Source: Hennigella sp049177155 (GTDB lineage Bacteria; Bacillota_I; Bacilli_A; Mycoplasmatales; Mycoplasmoidaceae). From it: a DNA stretch of 64,000 bases. The translations under genes and the position numbers were made by a program. This document shows, in pieces, positions 43,439-53,928 of the stretch; within the stretch, counting starts at the first letter, position 1, and every line of letters begins with the position of its first letter. The notes under the pieces were generated by a model. That model had not been told where the DNA came from. It searched no databases and saw only the letters and a list, made by a program, of their open reading frames with translations. The DNA lies in the NCBI GenBank assembly GCA_049177155.1, contig CP185407.1, positions 434,001-498,000 on the forward strand, written 5' to 3'.

Positions 43439-44076
43439 TGAGCAAGAAGGATAAATTCGAACCAAAGAAAGAACCTAAGAAAGAAATGCAACAAGAAGAA
43501 AGCCAAGAATCTAAATTGGCTAAGAAGATTATTGACTTAGAAGCTTTGGTTGCTGCTAAAGATAAAGAAATCTCTGATCGTAATAAAGTCATTGAAGCAT
43601 TAAAAAATGACTTAACTGCTATGGCTCAAGAATATAAGAATCAAATGATTCTTAAAATGGATGAAGCCAATAAACTTTTAAAAATTAAACAAGATGAAAA
43701 CGATCAAAAATTTAAAACTAATCTAGCTGAAGCAAAGAAATATGCTATCAAAGATCAAGCTTTAGATTTAATTGATGTTATTAACCAATTTGAAATTGCT
43801 TGCAATTACAAATTGACTGACGAAAAACTAATTAACTACCAAAAAGGTTTTAAGATGTTCCTTACTAAGTTTTACAAAATCTTAGAAGATTGACACATTA
43901 GTCAAATTCAACCAGCTGTTGGACAAGAATTTGATCCAGCAACAATGGAATGCTTTGAAACCATCAAAGATGAAACTAAAACAAACAACACAGTTTGTGA
44001 AATAATTCATACTGGTTACAAGCTTTACGATCACATTTTAAAACCTGCTTTAGTTAAAGTCATTAAGAACAATTAA
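43438..44076 (+). CDS. grpE: Nucleotide exchange factor GrpE
   Basis: A 212-residue DnaK nucleotide exchange factor. It has a charged N-terminal tail, a long coiled coil (about residues 25-85) and the C-terminal beta domain with VGQEFDPATMECFETI and IIHTGYKLYDHILKPALVKV, close to the family consensus. One TGA is Trp. Translationally coupled to dnaJ, giving a two-gene heat-shock operon under CIRCE. Confidence 0.93.
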
Positions 44077-44096
44077 TTATTAGTATAATAATTAAT
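44072..44096. repeat. Inverted repeat over the asnS promoter
   Basis: Perfect arms ATTAATTATTA / TAATAATTAAT with GTA spacer. It overlaps the grpE stop and the -10 box TATAAT at 44084-44089 and has no T run. Confidence 0.55.
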
Positions 44097-44119
44097 ATAC
44101 CTCCAAAAAGGACTTATTT

Positions 44120-45481
44120 ATGAGACATGTAGATGTGGTAAAAGCCATTGCTGACCAAAAATTAATTGGTCAAGAAATTACTATTGAAGGATGAGTAAAA
44201 TTCAATCGTGATAGTGGTAAAATCATTTTTATTGATATGAATGATGGAACAACCATCAAAAACTTACAAATTGTTTGTAAACCAAACAATCTAAAAAACT
44301 TTGATAAGATTAAAACATTTAGATTAGCTTCTGCTATCAAAGCAAAAGGTTTATTAAAACAAGGACGTGAACCTGGAAGTGTTGAATTAGAAGCTAAAGA
44401 AGTTAAACTTCTTAAGTTGGCTGATGAAGACTTCCCACTACAAAATAAAGAACACAGCAATGAGTTCTTACGTGAAATTGCTCATTTAAAAGCAAGAGCA
44501 ACTACAACTCAAGCAATTGCAAGAATTAGAACTGAATTAGCTTTTGCTATTCACCATTTCTTTCATACTAAAGGTTTTATCTACATGGCTTCACCTATCA
44601 TTACAAGCAATGACTGTGAAGGTGCGGGAGAAAACTTTGTAATTAAAGATGATCCAGCAAATCCTTTCTTCCAAAATGCTACAGCTAGTTTAACTGTTTC
44701 AGGACAATTAAATGCTGAAAGCTATGCTTTAGGAATGAAAAAAGTTTATACTTTTGGGCCAACATTTAGAGCAGAAAGAAGTCATACAAATAGACACCTT
44801 GCTGAATTCTGAATGGTTGAACCAGAAATTAACTTCATGAACTTAAGACAACTTATGATGGTTATTGAACAAATGTTTAAAAATGTTGTTACTAAAGTTT
44901 TAAACAAATGTAAAAATGAAATCTTGTTCTTAAACCAAAAATATCAAAACAATACTTATGAAGTATTAACTAACTTGCTAACTCGTAAGTTTGTTAGATT
45001 AGACTATGCAAAAGCAGTTGAAATTTTAAAACAAGCAATTGCCAATGGACATAAATTTGAAGATAATGACATTTTCTTTGGCAAAGACTTTGCTGCAGAA
45101 CATGAAAGATATTTATGTGAAAAACACTTCCAAGCTCCAGTCTTTTTAATGAACTTTCCAAAGGAAATTAAAGCCTTCTATATGAAAGCTAACCCTGATG
45201 GTAAAACAGTTGCTGCTTGTGACTTATTAGTTCCAGGTGTAGGAGAAATTGTTGGTGGTAGTCAAAGAGAGGATGACTATAACAAAATTGTTAAACGTTG
45301 TCAAGAGATGAACATCCCAACTGCTGGTTTACAATGATATCTTGATTTAAGAAAATATGGATATTATCGTTCAGCTGGTTTTGGTTTAGGCTTTGAAAGA
45401 TTCTTAATGTACATTGCTGGAGTAGATAATGTTAAGGATGTTATTCCATTCCCACGTTTTGAAGGAGAACTAAAGTTCTAA
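44120..45481 (+). CDS. asnS: Asparaginyl-tRNA synthetase
   Basis: A 453-residue class IIb synthetase. OB-fold anticodon domain at the N-terminus (ITIEGWVKFNRDSGKIIFIDMNDG), motif 2 FGPTFRAERSHTNRHLAEFWMVEPE-like sequence, VGEIVGGSQRED, and motif 3 GFGLGFERFLMYI. TGA codons encode Trp. Starts after AAAGGACTTATTT. Its stop overlaps pgsA (TAATG). Confidence 0.96.
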
Positions 45482-46134
45482 TGAAAAAGATTTTTGTTAA
45501 ACAAAACATTCCTAACATCTTACTAGTATCAAGAATTATCTTAACCATTGCTGTAGTAGTTTTGTTACTAATTCCTAACTCTTACTTTCAAACTATTTAT
45601 AGATTGAAATCAATTATTACTCATAACGATAGTTATACTGTTGTAACACTTAACTATTTATTGGCAGGTATTTTCTTTACTGTAGCTTCTATCACCGATT
45701 TCTTAGATGGACATCTAGCAAGAAAATACAATTGAGTTTCTGATTTTGGAAAACTATGAGATCCAATTGCTGATAAGATACTTATCAACAGTGTACTAAT
45801 TTGTTTAGCTGCACAAAACATCATTCCAGTTTGAATCCCTGTAATTATGATTGCAAGAGATGTTGCGGTTGATGCAGATCGAATGGTTGCAGCAAGTAAG
45901 AATGTTGTAGTAGCTGCCAATCTTTATGGAAAACTTAAAACCATTTTCCAAATGGTAGCAATTATCTTTGTCTTCTTCTTTTGCAATTCAAGTTCAACTT
46001 ATGAAGCTGCTATGTATTGAGGAATTCAAAACTTACCAATGTACATTGCTTGTTTACTATCACTAATTTCTGGTGTTATCTACTTTAGAGATATTCACCG
46101 TACTTTAAAGGAAAGAAATGCTCAACAACATTAA
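45481..46134 (+). CDS. pgsA: CDP-diacylglycerol-glycerol-3-phosphate phosphatidyltransferase
   Basis: A 217-residue integral membrane CDP-alcohol phosphatidyltransferase making phosphatidylglycerol phosphate. The catalytic signature DFLDGHLARKY ... GKLWDPIADK gives the D-x2-DG-x2-AR-x8-G-x3-D-x3-D pattern. Four to six membrane spans. pgsA-cinA-recA order is as in B. subtilis. It overlaps cinA by 17 bases. Confidence 0.94.
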
Positions 46135-46606
46135 TGCTAAAATCGTTAATAAGTTAAATGAACTACATTTAACAATTTCTACCTGCGAAAGTATGACAGG
46201 TGGAGCTGTTGGTGCTAATTTAGTTTTAGTAGAACATGCAAGTAATTGTTTTTTAGGATCAATGACTACATACCATGCTAATGCAAAAAAGAAATTAGCC
46301 AAAGTTAGTCAAGACATTATTGATCAATATGGAACTGTTTCTATAGAATGTGCTAGAGAAATGGCTAAAGGTTGTCAATTAGCATTTAATTCTGATTTAG
46401 CAATTTCTATAACAGGAAATGCAAGCAATTCTAATCCAATTGAAAACCAACCAAGTGGAATGGCTTATGTTTGCATTAGACTATTTGATAAGTCCTATGA
46501 TTATCAATTTCATTCTAAATTCAACACAAGGGTTGATACTATCAACCAATGTGTAGCTTTTACTTTGAATAATCTTTGAGATTTAATTAAGGATTTAAAG
46601 AAATAG
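46118..46606 (+). CDS. cinA: CinA C-terminal-domain nicotinamide-nucleotide amidase
   Basis: A 162-residue PncC/CinA-C domain protein that deamidates NMN in NAD recycling. STCESMTGGAVGANL is the diagnostic active-site motif (ESxTGG), with VSIECAREMAKG and ISITGNA. The N-terminal molybdopterin-binding-like domain of full CinA is absent, as in other mollicutes. Overlaps pgsA. Confidence 0.93.
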
Positions 46607-46607
46607 T

Positions 46608-47237
46608 ATGGCTATTGCATTATTAGTTGGTTTTAGTGTATTAATTGCTTTGTCATTAATGGCTAGTGTTTTAGTTTATTCTCACTATATATATAGTAAG
46701 AACAGAGTATTTAGCAAAACAAGATATGCTATTTTAGCTATTGCTGTTTGCGCATTTATGGCGGCTATATTCTTAGTTGCTGGTATTTTATTTGTTCTTG
46801 ATTATGTTGGTCAAGAACCAATGAAATATTGTTTAGCCTTTGTCATTTTAAGTTTTGTTAGCTTAGCGATTAGTTTAGTTTACTTAGTAATATTCTTACT
46901 AATTCCACGCTTAACAAACAAAAATAAGATTAGCTATGACATGATGTTAAAAGTTAATTACCACGAAAAAGTAGCACAAATAGAACAGCAGATTGGTGAT
47001 ATTGAAGTCTTAAAAAACAGACTATCTACAAAGCATACGAAGTATTACCATGACATGCTAACATACTATGAAAGTATTCTAAATCGTGCAAAAAATTCGC
47101 AAATTTCTAAAGTTGAAAAAATGGCAGATATTGTAACTTTCAACGATGCGTTTACCCACAAATGAAGCACACTTACGAATAATTACCAACTTTTATTAAC
47201 TTTTAAATTTTGTGAAATTTTTGAAAATATTTCCTAA
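46608..47237 (+). CDS. Membrane protein of unknown function between cinA and recA
   Basis: A 209-residue protein with three hydrophobic segments (about residues 3-25, 40-65 and 72-98) and a 100-residue charged C-terminal part with coiled-coil character. TGA at 47163 is read as Trp; the stop is then TAA at 47235. If that TGA were a stop the protein would be 185 residues. The extra tail is hydrophobic and AT-rich, so the C-terminus is less certain. It starts 1 base after cinA. No family recognised. Confidence 0.72.
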
Positions 47238-47283
47238 ATTTTTTATTTTTTTGGCAGATATTATGTGGAGAAAATAAACATTT

Positions 47284-48264
47284 ATGGAAAATCAAAAATT
47301 ATTTGAAGAAACAATTAAAGAACTTGAAACCCAATTTGGCAAGGGTTCAATTATAAGTTTAGATAACTCCAAAGCAATTGCTTGCGATGTTATCTCCACA
47401 GGAAGTATCAACTTAAATAAAGCTGTTGGTGTAGGTGGCTACCCTAAAGGTAGAATTATTGAAATCTATGGAAATGAAAGTAGCGGGAAAACCACATTAG
47501 CACTACAAGCTGTAGCTAGTTGTCAAAAGGCTGGTGGCAAGTGTGCTTATGTTGATGTTGAACATGCACTTGATAACAAATATTGTATTGCTAATGGTGT
47601 TGACACTAAGAAACTATTATTAGCTCAACCTGAAACTGGTGAACAATCATTTGCTATTGTTGAAGCATTAATTAAAACAGGAATGATTGATTTAATTATT
47701 GTTGACTCAGTAGCTGCTTTAGTCCCTGAAGCAGAACTAAATGGTGAATATGAAGATCAAAACATTGGTCTTCATGCTAGATTAATGTCTAAAGGATTGA
47801 GAATCCTTCAAACAGTAATGGCAAAATATAACACTACCGTTATCTTTATTAACCAAATTAGAGAAAAAGTAGGAATCTTATTTGGTGATAATAAAACAAC
47901 TCCTGGTGGCTGAGCAATGAAATTCTATACAAGTTTAAGAATTGAACTTAAGAGAATTGAAGCACTAAAATCAGGAACTAATATTATTGGTATTAGATCA
48001 TTAGCTAGAGTTGTTAAAAATAAAGTTGCCCCACCAATGCAATCTTGTTATTTAGACATTTACTTCAACAAAGGTTTTGATAATGTTGCAGAAATTATTG
48101 AAAATGCTATTGCTTCCAACATTATTCAAAAAAGTGGATCATGATTTTATTATGGTGACACTAAACTAGCCCAAGGCAAAGAAGGCACAATCAAGTTCTT
48201 AACAGATACAAAAAATAAGAAATTATTTGCAGAAATAACAAAGTTAGTATTAAAACCAGCTTAG
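47284..48264 (+). CDS. recA: Recombinase A
   Basis: A 326-residue RecA for strand exchange and repair. Walker A GNESSGKTTLA, Walker B LIIVDSVAALVPEAE, L2 region with NQIREKVG and TTPGG, and C-terminal LAQGKEG. Slightly shorter than the 350-residue norm, from a trimmed C-terminal acidic tail. GTGGAG upstream is the RBS. Mollicutes lack LexA, so SOS control is not expected. Confidence 0.97.
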
Positions 48265-48281
48265 TTTTATTGGTGCATTTA

Positions 48282-48287
48282 TATAAT
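48282..48287 (+). promoter_or_regulatory. -10 box after recA
   Basis: TATAAT 4 bases before the ATG of an 18-codon ORF; would drive a transcript of about 60-65 bases up to the terminator at 48334. Confidence 0.5.
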
Positions 48288-48291
48288 CAAT

Positions 48292-48348
48292 ATGAAAATT
48301 GAAAAAAGAATTGACAATCTAGTTAAGAAAAATAACCTTGTTGAATAA
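48292..48348 (+). CDS. 18-codon mini-ORF or small RNA
   Basis: ATG to TAA encodes a Lys/Glu/Asn-rich peptide (MKIEKRIDNLVKKNNLVE). It has its own -10 box and its stop is inside the terminator hairpin. It may be a leaderless micro-gene, a small RNA, or simply recA trailer sequence. Confidence 0.35.
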   Translation: MKIEKRIDNLVKKNNLVE

Positions 48349-48360
48349 CAAGGTTTTTTC
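48334..48360 (+). terminator. Terminator after recA / mini-ORF
   Basis: Perfect stem AACCTTGTT / AACAAGGTT with GAAT loop and T run. Confidence 0.9.
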
Positions 48361-48379
48361 TTTTTATATGTTTATTATG

Positions 48380-48502
48380 TATAATAAACATAATTAACAG
48401 AAAGGATAAATATGCCTAGTGAATCCATACAGTTAGATCAAAGTGATGTATTTATCCTTAATGTATCTCTTTAATCTCGTGGTTTGTTAGTCATCTAACA
48501 AA
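48380..48502 (+). promoter_or_regulatory. mgtA promoter and structured leader
   Basis: TATAAT at 48380-48385 starts a leader of about 110 bases. Hairpin A pairs AAGGATAAATA (48402-48412) with TATTTATCCTT (48449-48459), hiding the RBS and ATG of a 20-codon leader ORF. Hairpin B pairs TTTGTTAG (48483-48490) with CTAACAAA (48495-48502), touching the mgtA ATG, which has no Shine-Dalgarno. GTTAGAT (48432-48438) can instead pair with ATCTAAC (48493-48499), which excludes hairpin B. This is the layout of a switch that controls mgtA, possibly by magnesium. It does not look like the M-box. Confidence 0.6.
48412..48474 (+). CDS. Leader peptide upstream of mgtA
   Basis: A 20-codon ORF, MPSESIQLDQSDVFILNVSL, with RBS AAAGGA 7 bases before its ATG. 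It starts inside hairpin A and ends before hairpin B. Enterobacterial mgtA also has a short leader ORF (mgtL), unrelated in sequence. Here Pro2, Glu4, Asp9 and Asp12 near the start are of the kind that can destabilise ribosomes at low Mg2+, but this is an inference. Confidence 0.5.
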   Translation: MPSESIQLDQSDVFILNVSL

Positions 48503-51199
48503 ATGTCTACAAGAAAAGAAAAAAGAAAATCATATGTAACGGAAAAGCAAGGTCGTTTCTTGGTTGAACAAGCTAAGAAACAACCTAAGGCTTTATTAAA
48601 CGATTTTGAGACTTCAGAAAATGGTTTAAGATCAGAACAAATCGAATCTAAAGTTGATCGTTTTGGGTACAACACTATTGCCAATAGAAATAAAGTTACA
48701 TGATATAAAACTTTATTTGAAGCTTTTGTTACACCTTTTACATTAATCCTTATTGTTATTGCTTTATTAAGTGTTTTATTACCTGTCTTCCAAGGACAAG
48801 CAATTAAAACTGAAGAATGAGTTTCCTTCGGAATTGTTCTAGGAATGGTAGTTTTATCTGGAACATTAAACTTTATCCAAAACTATAAATCAGGTAAGGC
48901 TAGTGAAAAACTAAATGAAATGATTAACACTACCGCAGCAGTAGAACGTGAAGGACAAAAGAACGAAATTCCTATTGCTCAAATTGTTCCTGGTGATATT
49001 ATTCACTTAGCTGCTGGTGACATGGTTCCTGCTGATATGCGTCTTTTGTATGCAAAAGACTTATTCATTACTCAATCCGCTTTAACTGGTGAATCTGAAC
49101 CAGTAGAAAAAACGGCAGGAGCAATCGAGGATGCAACCAATGCTTTATATTGTTCTAACATTTGTTTTATGGGAACAACAGTAGCTTCTGGTTCAGCTTA
49201 TGGTGTTGCTGTACAAACTGGAAACTCTACATTCTTAGGTAAAGTTGCTAAGGATGTTGGTGCTAAAAGACCACAAACAAGTTTTGATAAAGGTATAAAG
49301 AAAGTTAGTCAAATCATTCTTATTACTATGGTAATAATGTGTTTAATTATCTTCATTATTAAAGGATTAAAGAATCAATTTGACCCTGCATCAATTACTG
49401 ATAAGAATGCTTGAATTGAATCATTAACATTCTCATTAGCTGCTGCTATTGCCATTATTCCAGAAATGTTACCAATGATTATTACTCTTAACCTAACTAA
49501 AGAAGCAATTAGGTTTAGTAAGCAAAAAGCTATTATTAAAAATGTTAATGCTATCCAAACCTTTGGAGCAATGGACGTTTTGTGTACTGATAAGACTGGA
49601 ACATTAACTGAAGACCACATTGTTTTACAAGAACACTTAAACATTGAAGGTAAAGAAGATAATAAAGTCTTACTTTATGGTGCTATTAACTCTTATCACC
49701 AAACAGGTTTAAAGAACTTAATTGATAAAGCTATTGTTGTTCGTGCTGAACAAAAACACTTAATGGATGAAATCAAACAATATAAGAAAGTAGATGAAAT
49801 CCCTTTCTCTTTTGAAAGAAGAAGAATGTCTATCATTGTTGCTGATGAAAATGATAATAAAACACTTATTACTAAAGGTGCAGCCGAAGAAATTATTAAT
49901 CTTTGTTCAAAAGTATTAGTTAATGGTAAAGAAGTTAATTTAACTAAAGAATGAACAAACAAAATTCAAAAACAAATTACTAACCTTAATGATAATGGTA
50001 TGCGTGTTATTTGCGTAGCAATTAACCACGAAAAGCTATTAAAGAATGAAGCATTTAGTGATGAAGATGAAAAAGACTTAATGCTTGTTGGTTACATTGC
50101 CTTACTTGACCCACCTAAGATGTCAGCAAGAAATGCAGTTAAGGATTTAATTGCTAAAGGTGTACAAGTTAAAATCTTAACCGGTGATAATGAAAAGGTA
50201 ACTAAATTCATTTGTCGTGAATTGGGTTTAGGTTTTAATGAAGTATTACTAGGTGATGATTTAGAAAAGATGAGTTATGAAGAACTTAAAGAAAAAGTTA
50301 ACCATGTGACAATCTTTGCTAAATTATCTCCAGAACAAAAAGCTAACATAGTTAGAGCATTAAAAGAAAACAAACATGTTGTTGGTTATATGGGTGATGG
50401 AATTAATGATGCTCCAGCTATGAGAGCAGCAGATATTGCCATCTCTGTAGATACTGCCGTAGATATTGCTAAAGAATCTGCTGATGTGATCTTACTAGAA
50501 AAAGATCTAGAAATTCTTGGTAATGGTGCATTACAAGGAAGAAGAACATTTGCTAACATTATGAAATATATTAAGATTTCATTAAGTAGCAACTTTGGTA
50601 ATATGTTATCAATGCTAATTGCTGCATTATGGTTACCATTCAACCCATTGATGCCAATTCAAATCATCTTTATGAACTTATTCTATGATGTTACTCAATT
50701 GTCCATCCCTTGGGATGCAATTGATAATAAATTCTTGCAAACACCAAAGAACTGAAATGCTTCATCGATTATTAAATTCATGGTGATATTAGGGCCGGTT
50801 AGCACGATCTTTGACGTCACAACATTCTTTATTCTATATTTTGGTTTTGGTTACAACACACAAGAATATCAAATGTTATTCCAAGCAGGATGATTCATTG
50901 AAGCTGCAGTTAGTCAAACATTGATTATCTATGTTCTACGTAGTAGAAAAACTGCCTTTATCAAAACAAACCCATCATTACCAGTTGTTTTAGCTACAGT
51001 TGCTTCAACAATTGTTTTAGCTGCTGTTCCATTCATACCTGGTTTGAACTATGGTTTGCAATTTGCAGGAAACGACTTTATCTGTAACTTAAATGCATGA
51101 TTCTGATTAGCATTACTTGGTATTATGTTTGCATATATATTGTTAGCTGAATTAACTAAACGATTCTACATGAAAGTTAACCACCAAGAATGAATTTAA
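48503..51199 (+). CDS. mgtA: Magnesium-translocating P-type ATPase
   Basis: An 898-residue P3B-type ATPase. Actuator TGES motif in ALTGESEPV, phosphorylation site CTDKTGTLT, nucleotide domain with KGAAEE, hinge GDGINDAPAM, and ten membrane spans. The C-terminal NLFYDVTQLSIPWDAID and GPVSTIFDVTTFFIL segments closely follow MgtA/MgtB rather than Ca2+ pumps. It should import Mg2+ under limitation. No RBS directly before the ATG; translation is likely governed by the leader described separately. TGA codons occur at Trp positions next to several TGG codons. Confidence 0.93.
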
Positions 51200-51224
51200 A
51201 AAATAGGCATTAGCCTATTTTTCT
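51198..51224. terminator. Bidirectional terminator between mgtA and der
   Basis: Stem AAAATAGGC / GCCTATTTT with ATTA loop, T and A tracts on each side. Confidence 0.88.
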
Positions 51225-52543
51225 TTTCTAATTCTTGCATTCTTATCTTTGTAGTAAACAGTGATAGGAACATTATCTAATCCAAACGCTTGTCTAATTT
51301 GGTTTTCAATAAATCTAGCATAACTAAAGTGTAAATATTTTGGATCATTAGTGAATAACACAAATGTTGGGATAGATGATTCAACCTGTGTTCCATAATG
51401 AATAGTTATTCTGTTGCCTTTAAATTTAGGTGGTGGATTAATGATTTGTGCACGAGCAACAACTTCATTGAGTGCTGAAGTTGATACTTTAACTTTAAGT
51501 TTTTTATAAATGTCTTCAATTGTTGAAAAAATAGTTTGAACACGTTTATTATCTTTTGCGCTAATAAAAACAATTGGCGCTCATGATAGATAATCAAAAT
51601 CAGCACGAATAAGTTTTTCAAACTTAGACATGGTGTTATTTTCTTTTTGTACTAAATCTCATTTATTAACAACAATGATTGTTGGAATATTTGCAGCATG
51701 AGCTAAACCAGCAATTACTTCATCCTGTTCATTAAATTCTTCTGAACCGTCTAGCATGACAATAACTAAATTACTTCTAGCTATCGCTTCTTGAGTTCTT
51801 AAATATGAATATTTATCAACATTTAGACTCATCTTGCCTTTACGTCTAATTCCAGCGGTATCAATAATGGTATAGTTCTTACCATGATATTTAAACTTAC
51901 AATCAATAGAATCTCTTGTTGCATTAGCAATAGGAGAAACAATAACTCTTGTTTGTCCTAGTAAAGTATTTACTAAAGAACTCTTGCCAACATTAGGTCT
52001 ACCAATAATACAGAACTTAAAAGAATCATCTTCTTTTCTAGTTGGTGTTTTATCTAGTTGTCTAACTACTTCATCTAGTAAATCACCAATACCGATTCCA
52101 TGTGTTGATGAAACTGGAAAGAAATTACCAAACTTTAGGTTATAGAAAGTCTTGTCAGAACTGTGGTTATAATTTTCAGCTTTATTAACAACAAGAATAA
52201 TCTTCTTATTCTTAGCTTTTGTTTTTAATAATCTAGCAATGTATTGATCGTGTGCATCAATACCTTCTTTTTCTGAAACTACAAACAAAATGATATCTGC
52301 TTCATCAATAGCATAATTAACTTGTTGATTAATTACTTCTTGAAATGGAGCATCTAAATTCTTTAATAATCCACCAGTATCAACAAGAGAAAAATCTCTA
52401 CCAACCCATGTTGCGGTTGCGTAGTTTCTATCTCTTGTAATGCCTGGTTGATCATCAACAATAGCTTTCTTGTGACCAATTATTCTATTGAATAATGATG
52501 ATTTACCAACATTAGGTTTTCCAACTAAAGCGGCTTTTTTCAT
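51215..52543 (-). CDS. der: GTPase Der (EngA)
   Basis: A 442-residue double-GTPase needed for 50S assembly. First G domain GKPNVGKSSLFNR, DTGG, and a second GRPNVGKSSLVNT, DTAGIRRKGK; a C-terminal KH-like domain follows. TGA at 51659 is Trp. ATG 52543 begins the conserved MKKAALVGKP; a GTG at 52549 is 6 bases upstream. It overlaps the end of cmk by about 19 bases, as in many Firmicutes. Confidence 0.95.
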
Positions 52544-53208
52544 TGTCACAACTCTCTTGTCTTATTTACTTTCTCGCAAATAAGGTCTGCTACTTGTTCT
52601 GCAGTTAAATCATCTGATTGAATGTAAGTAGCATCAGGAGCTTTTCTTAAAGGTGAAACCTTACGAGTTGTGTCTTGTTTATCACGCTTAGCCATCTTTT
52701 CCATTAGTTCTTTAAATTCTTTTGACTTTAAGTCAATTCTTAATTCTTTAGCTCTTCTTGCAGTTCTAACTTTTAAAGAAGCATCTAAATAGAATTTAAA
52801 TGGGGTGTCAGGAATAATAACTGTTCCAATATCTCTGCCATCCATTACTAAAGAATTCTTTTTAATAATCTTCTTAAGATCTTTTTCGTATTTTTTTCTA
52901 ACGAAAGGGTAGCTACTAATTAATGATGCATTCATAGAATGAGCATCACTAATAATATCACGAGAAACATCTAATCCATTAATGTAAAAATTACCATCAA
53001 TAAATTCAAATTTAAATTGTGATAGTTCGTTTTTAACTTCATTTTGGTCTTTACAATTAATAGTTCTTAATGCGTAAGCATAACTTCTAAAAATTCTACC
53101 TGTTGATAGATAGATAATACCTAACTTAGAAGCAACTAGTTGCCCTACAGTTGTTTTACCAGCACCGGCTGGTCCATCGATTGCTACTTGAATTAATTTG
53201 CTTTTCAT
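52525..53208 (-). CDS. cmk: Cytidylate kinase
   Basis: A 227-residue (d)CMP kinase. VAIDGPAGAGKTTVGQLVA is the P loop, LSTGRIFRSYA the region that normally reads DTGAMYR, and VMDGRDIGTVI and KRDKQDTTRKVSPL are CMP-binding motifs. TGA codons near the end are Trp, extending it to TAG at 52525 inside the der start. DTGAMYR to STGRIFR is an unusual change at the CMP-binding edge. Confidence 0.93.
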
Positions 53209-53209
53209 A

Positions 53210-53833
53210 TTAGATAATACAGAACCTCACTACTAATAGGATAAGAGTTATCACAAAGAACACTGTTGCAATAGCAATAGAGATAACAAAGACATGGTGA
53301 CCAACATTCTTTTGTAGGTTTTGTGACAATGATTTAATGTCACCCACTTTTGCTTCTGCTTGCTTTACTGACAAGTTTTCATACTTGGTATGTAACTCTT
53401 TTTCAAAGTCTTTATTCTTATCAAGATTTAAATTAGCTGCGCTAATGTAATTAGCTAATTGAGCATAATCTGAATTGTTGTTTAATCATGTTTCTTTCAA
53501 CTTTTTTTGATCATCAAGAATGTTATCATTCTTTAGATTGAAAAGAATTGTTGAAACAGTATTTTTATTAGATGATGCTTTTGCTTTATTCAAATCCTTG
53601 AACATTCTAGTTATTTCAACTGGAACTTGATTTTGACTTACAATAACCTCACTTACGCCCTTATGCAAATCTAGATCAGTAGAGCCTAAATTTTGAAGAA
53701 TAGTAGGATTGATCTTATCAATTTCCTTCTTATACTTCTCAATTTTTAAAGCATCTTGAGTAATGACATAACCAATTTTAGAAGATTGGTTAATCTCATT
53801 TCTATAGCTTTCCCATTTTTGCATTCGGGTCAT
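53210..53833 (-). CDS. Coiled-coil protein with a C-terminal membrane anchor
   Basis: A 207-residue protein: hydrophilic, Lys/Asp/Asn-rich with helical heptad-like stretches up to about residue 178, then one strongly hydrophobic segment ending the protein. This is the topology of a tail-anchored protein facing the cytosol. TGA at 53486 is Trp. The stop overlaps the region just before the cmk ATG (2-base gap), so it starts the cmk-der operon. Not recognised; no conserved motif seen. Confidence 0.72.
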
Positions 53834-53887
53834 ATAAATATAATAACTTATTTTTTACATATTTATGTTAATAATAAATTTTATATA

Positions 53888-53893
53888 TATAAT
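53888..53893 (+). promoter_or_regulatory. -10 box of rny
   Basis: TATAAT 35 bases before the rny ATG; AGAGG serves as RBS. Confidence 0.5.
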
Positions 53894-53928
53894 ATTGTGG
53901 ATTTAATGGCTTTTGAAAGAGGTTATTT

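Noticed and set aside
48380..48502. An M-box (ykoK) magnesium riboswitch before mgtA.
   Set aside because: The leader is about 110 bases and I cannot find the conserved M-box core; the simple hairpins here are different.
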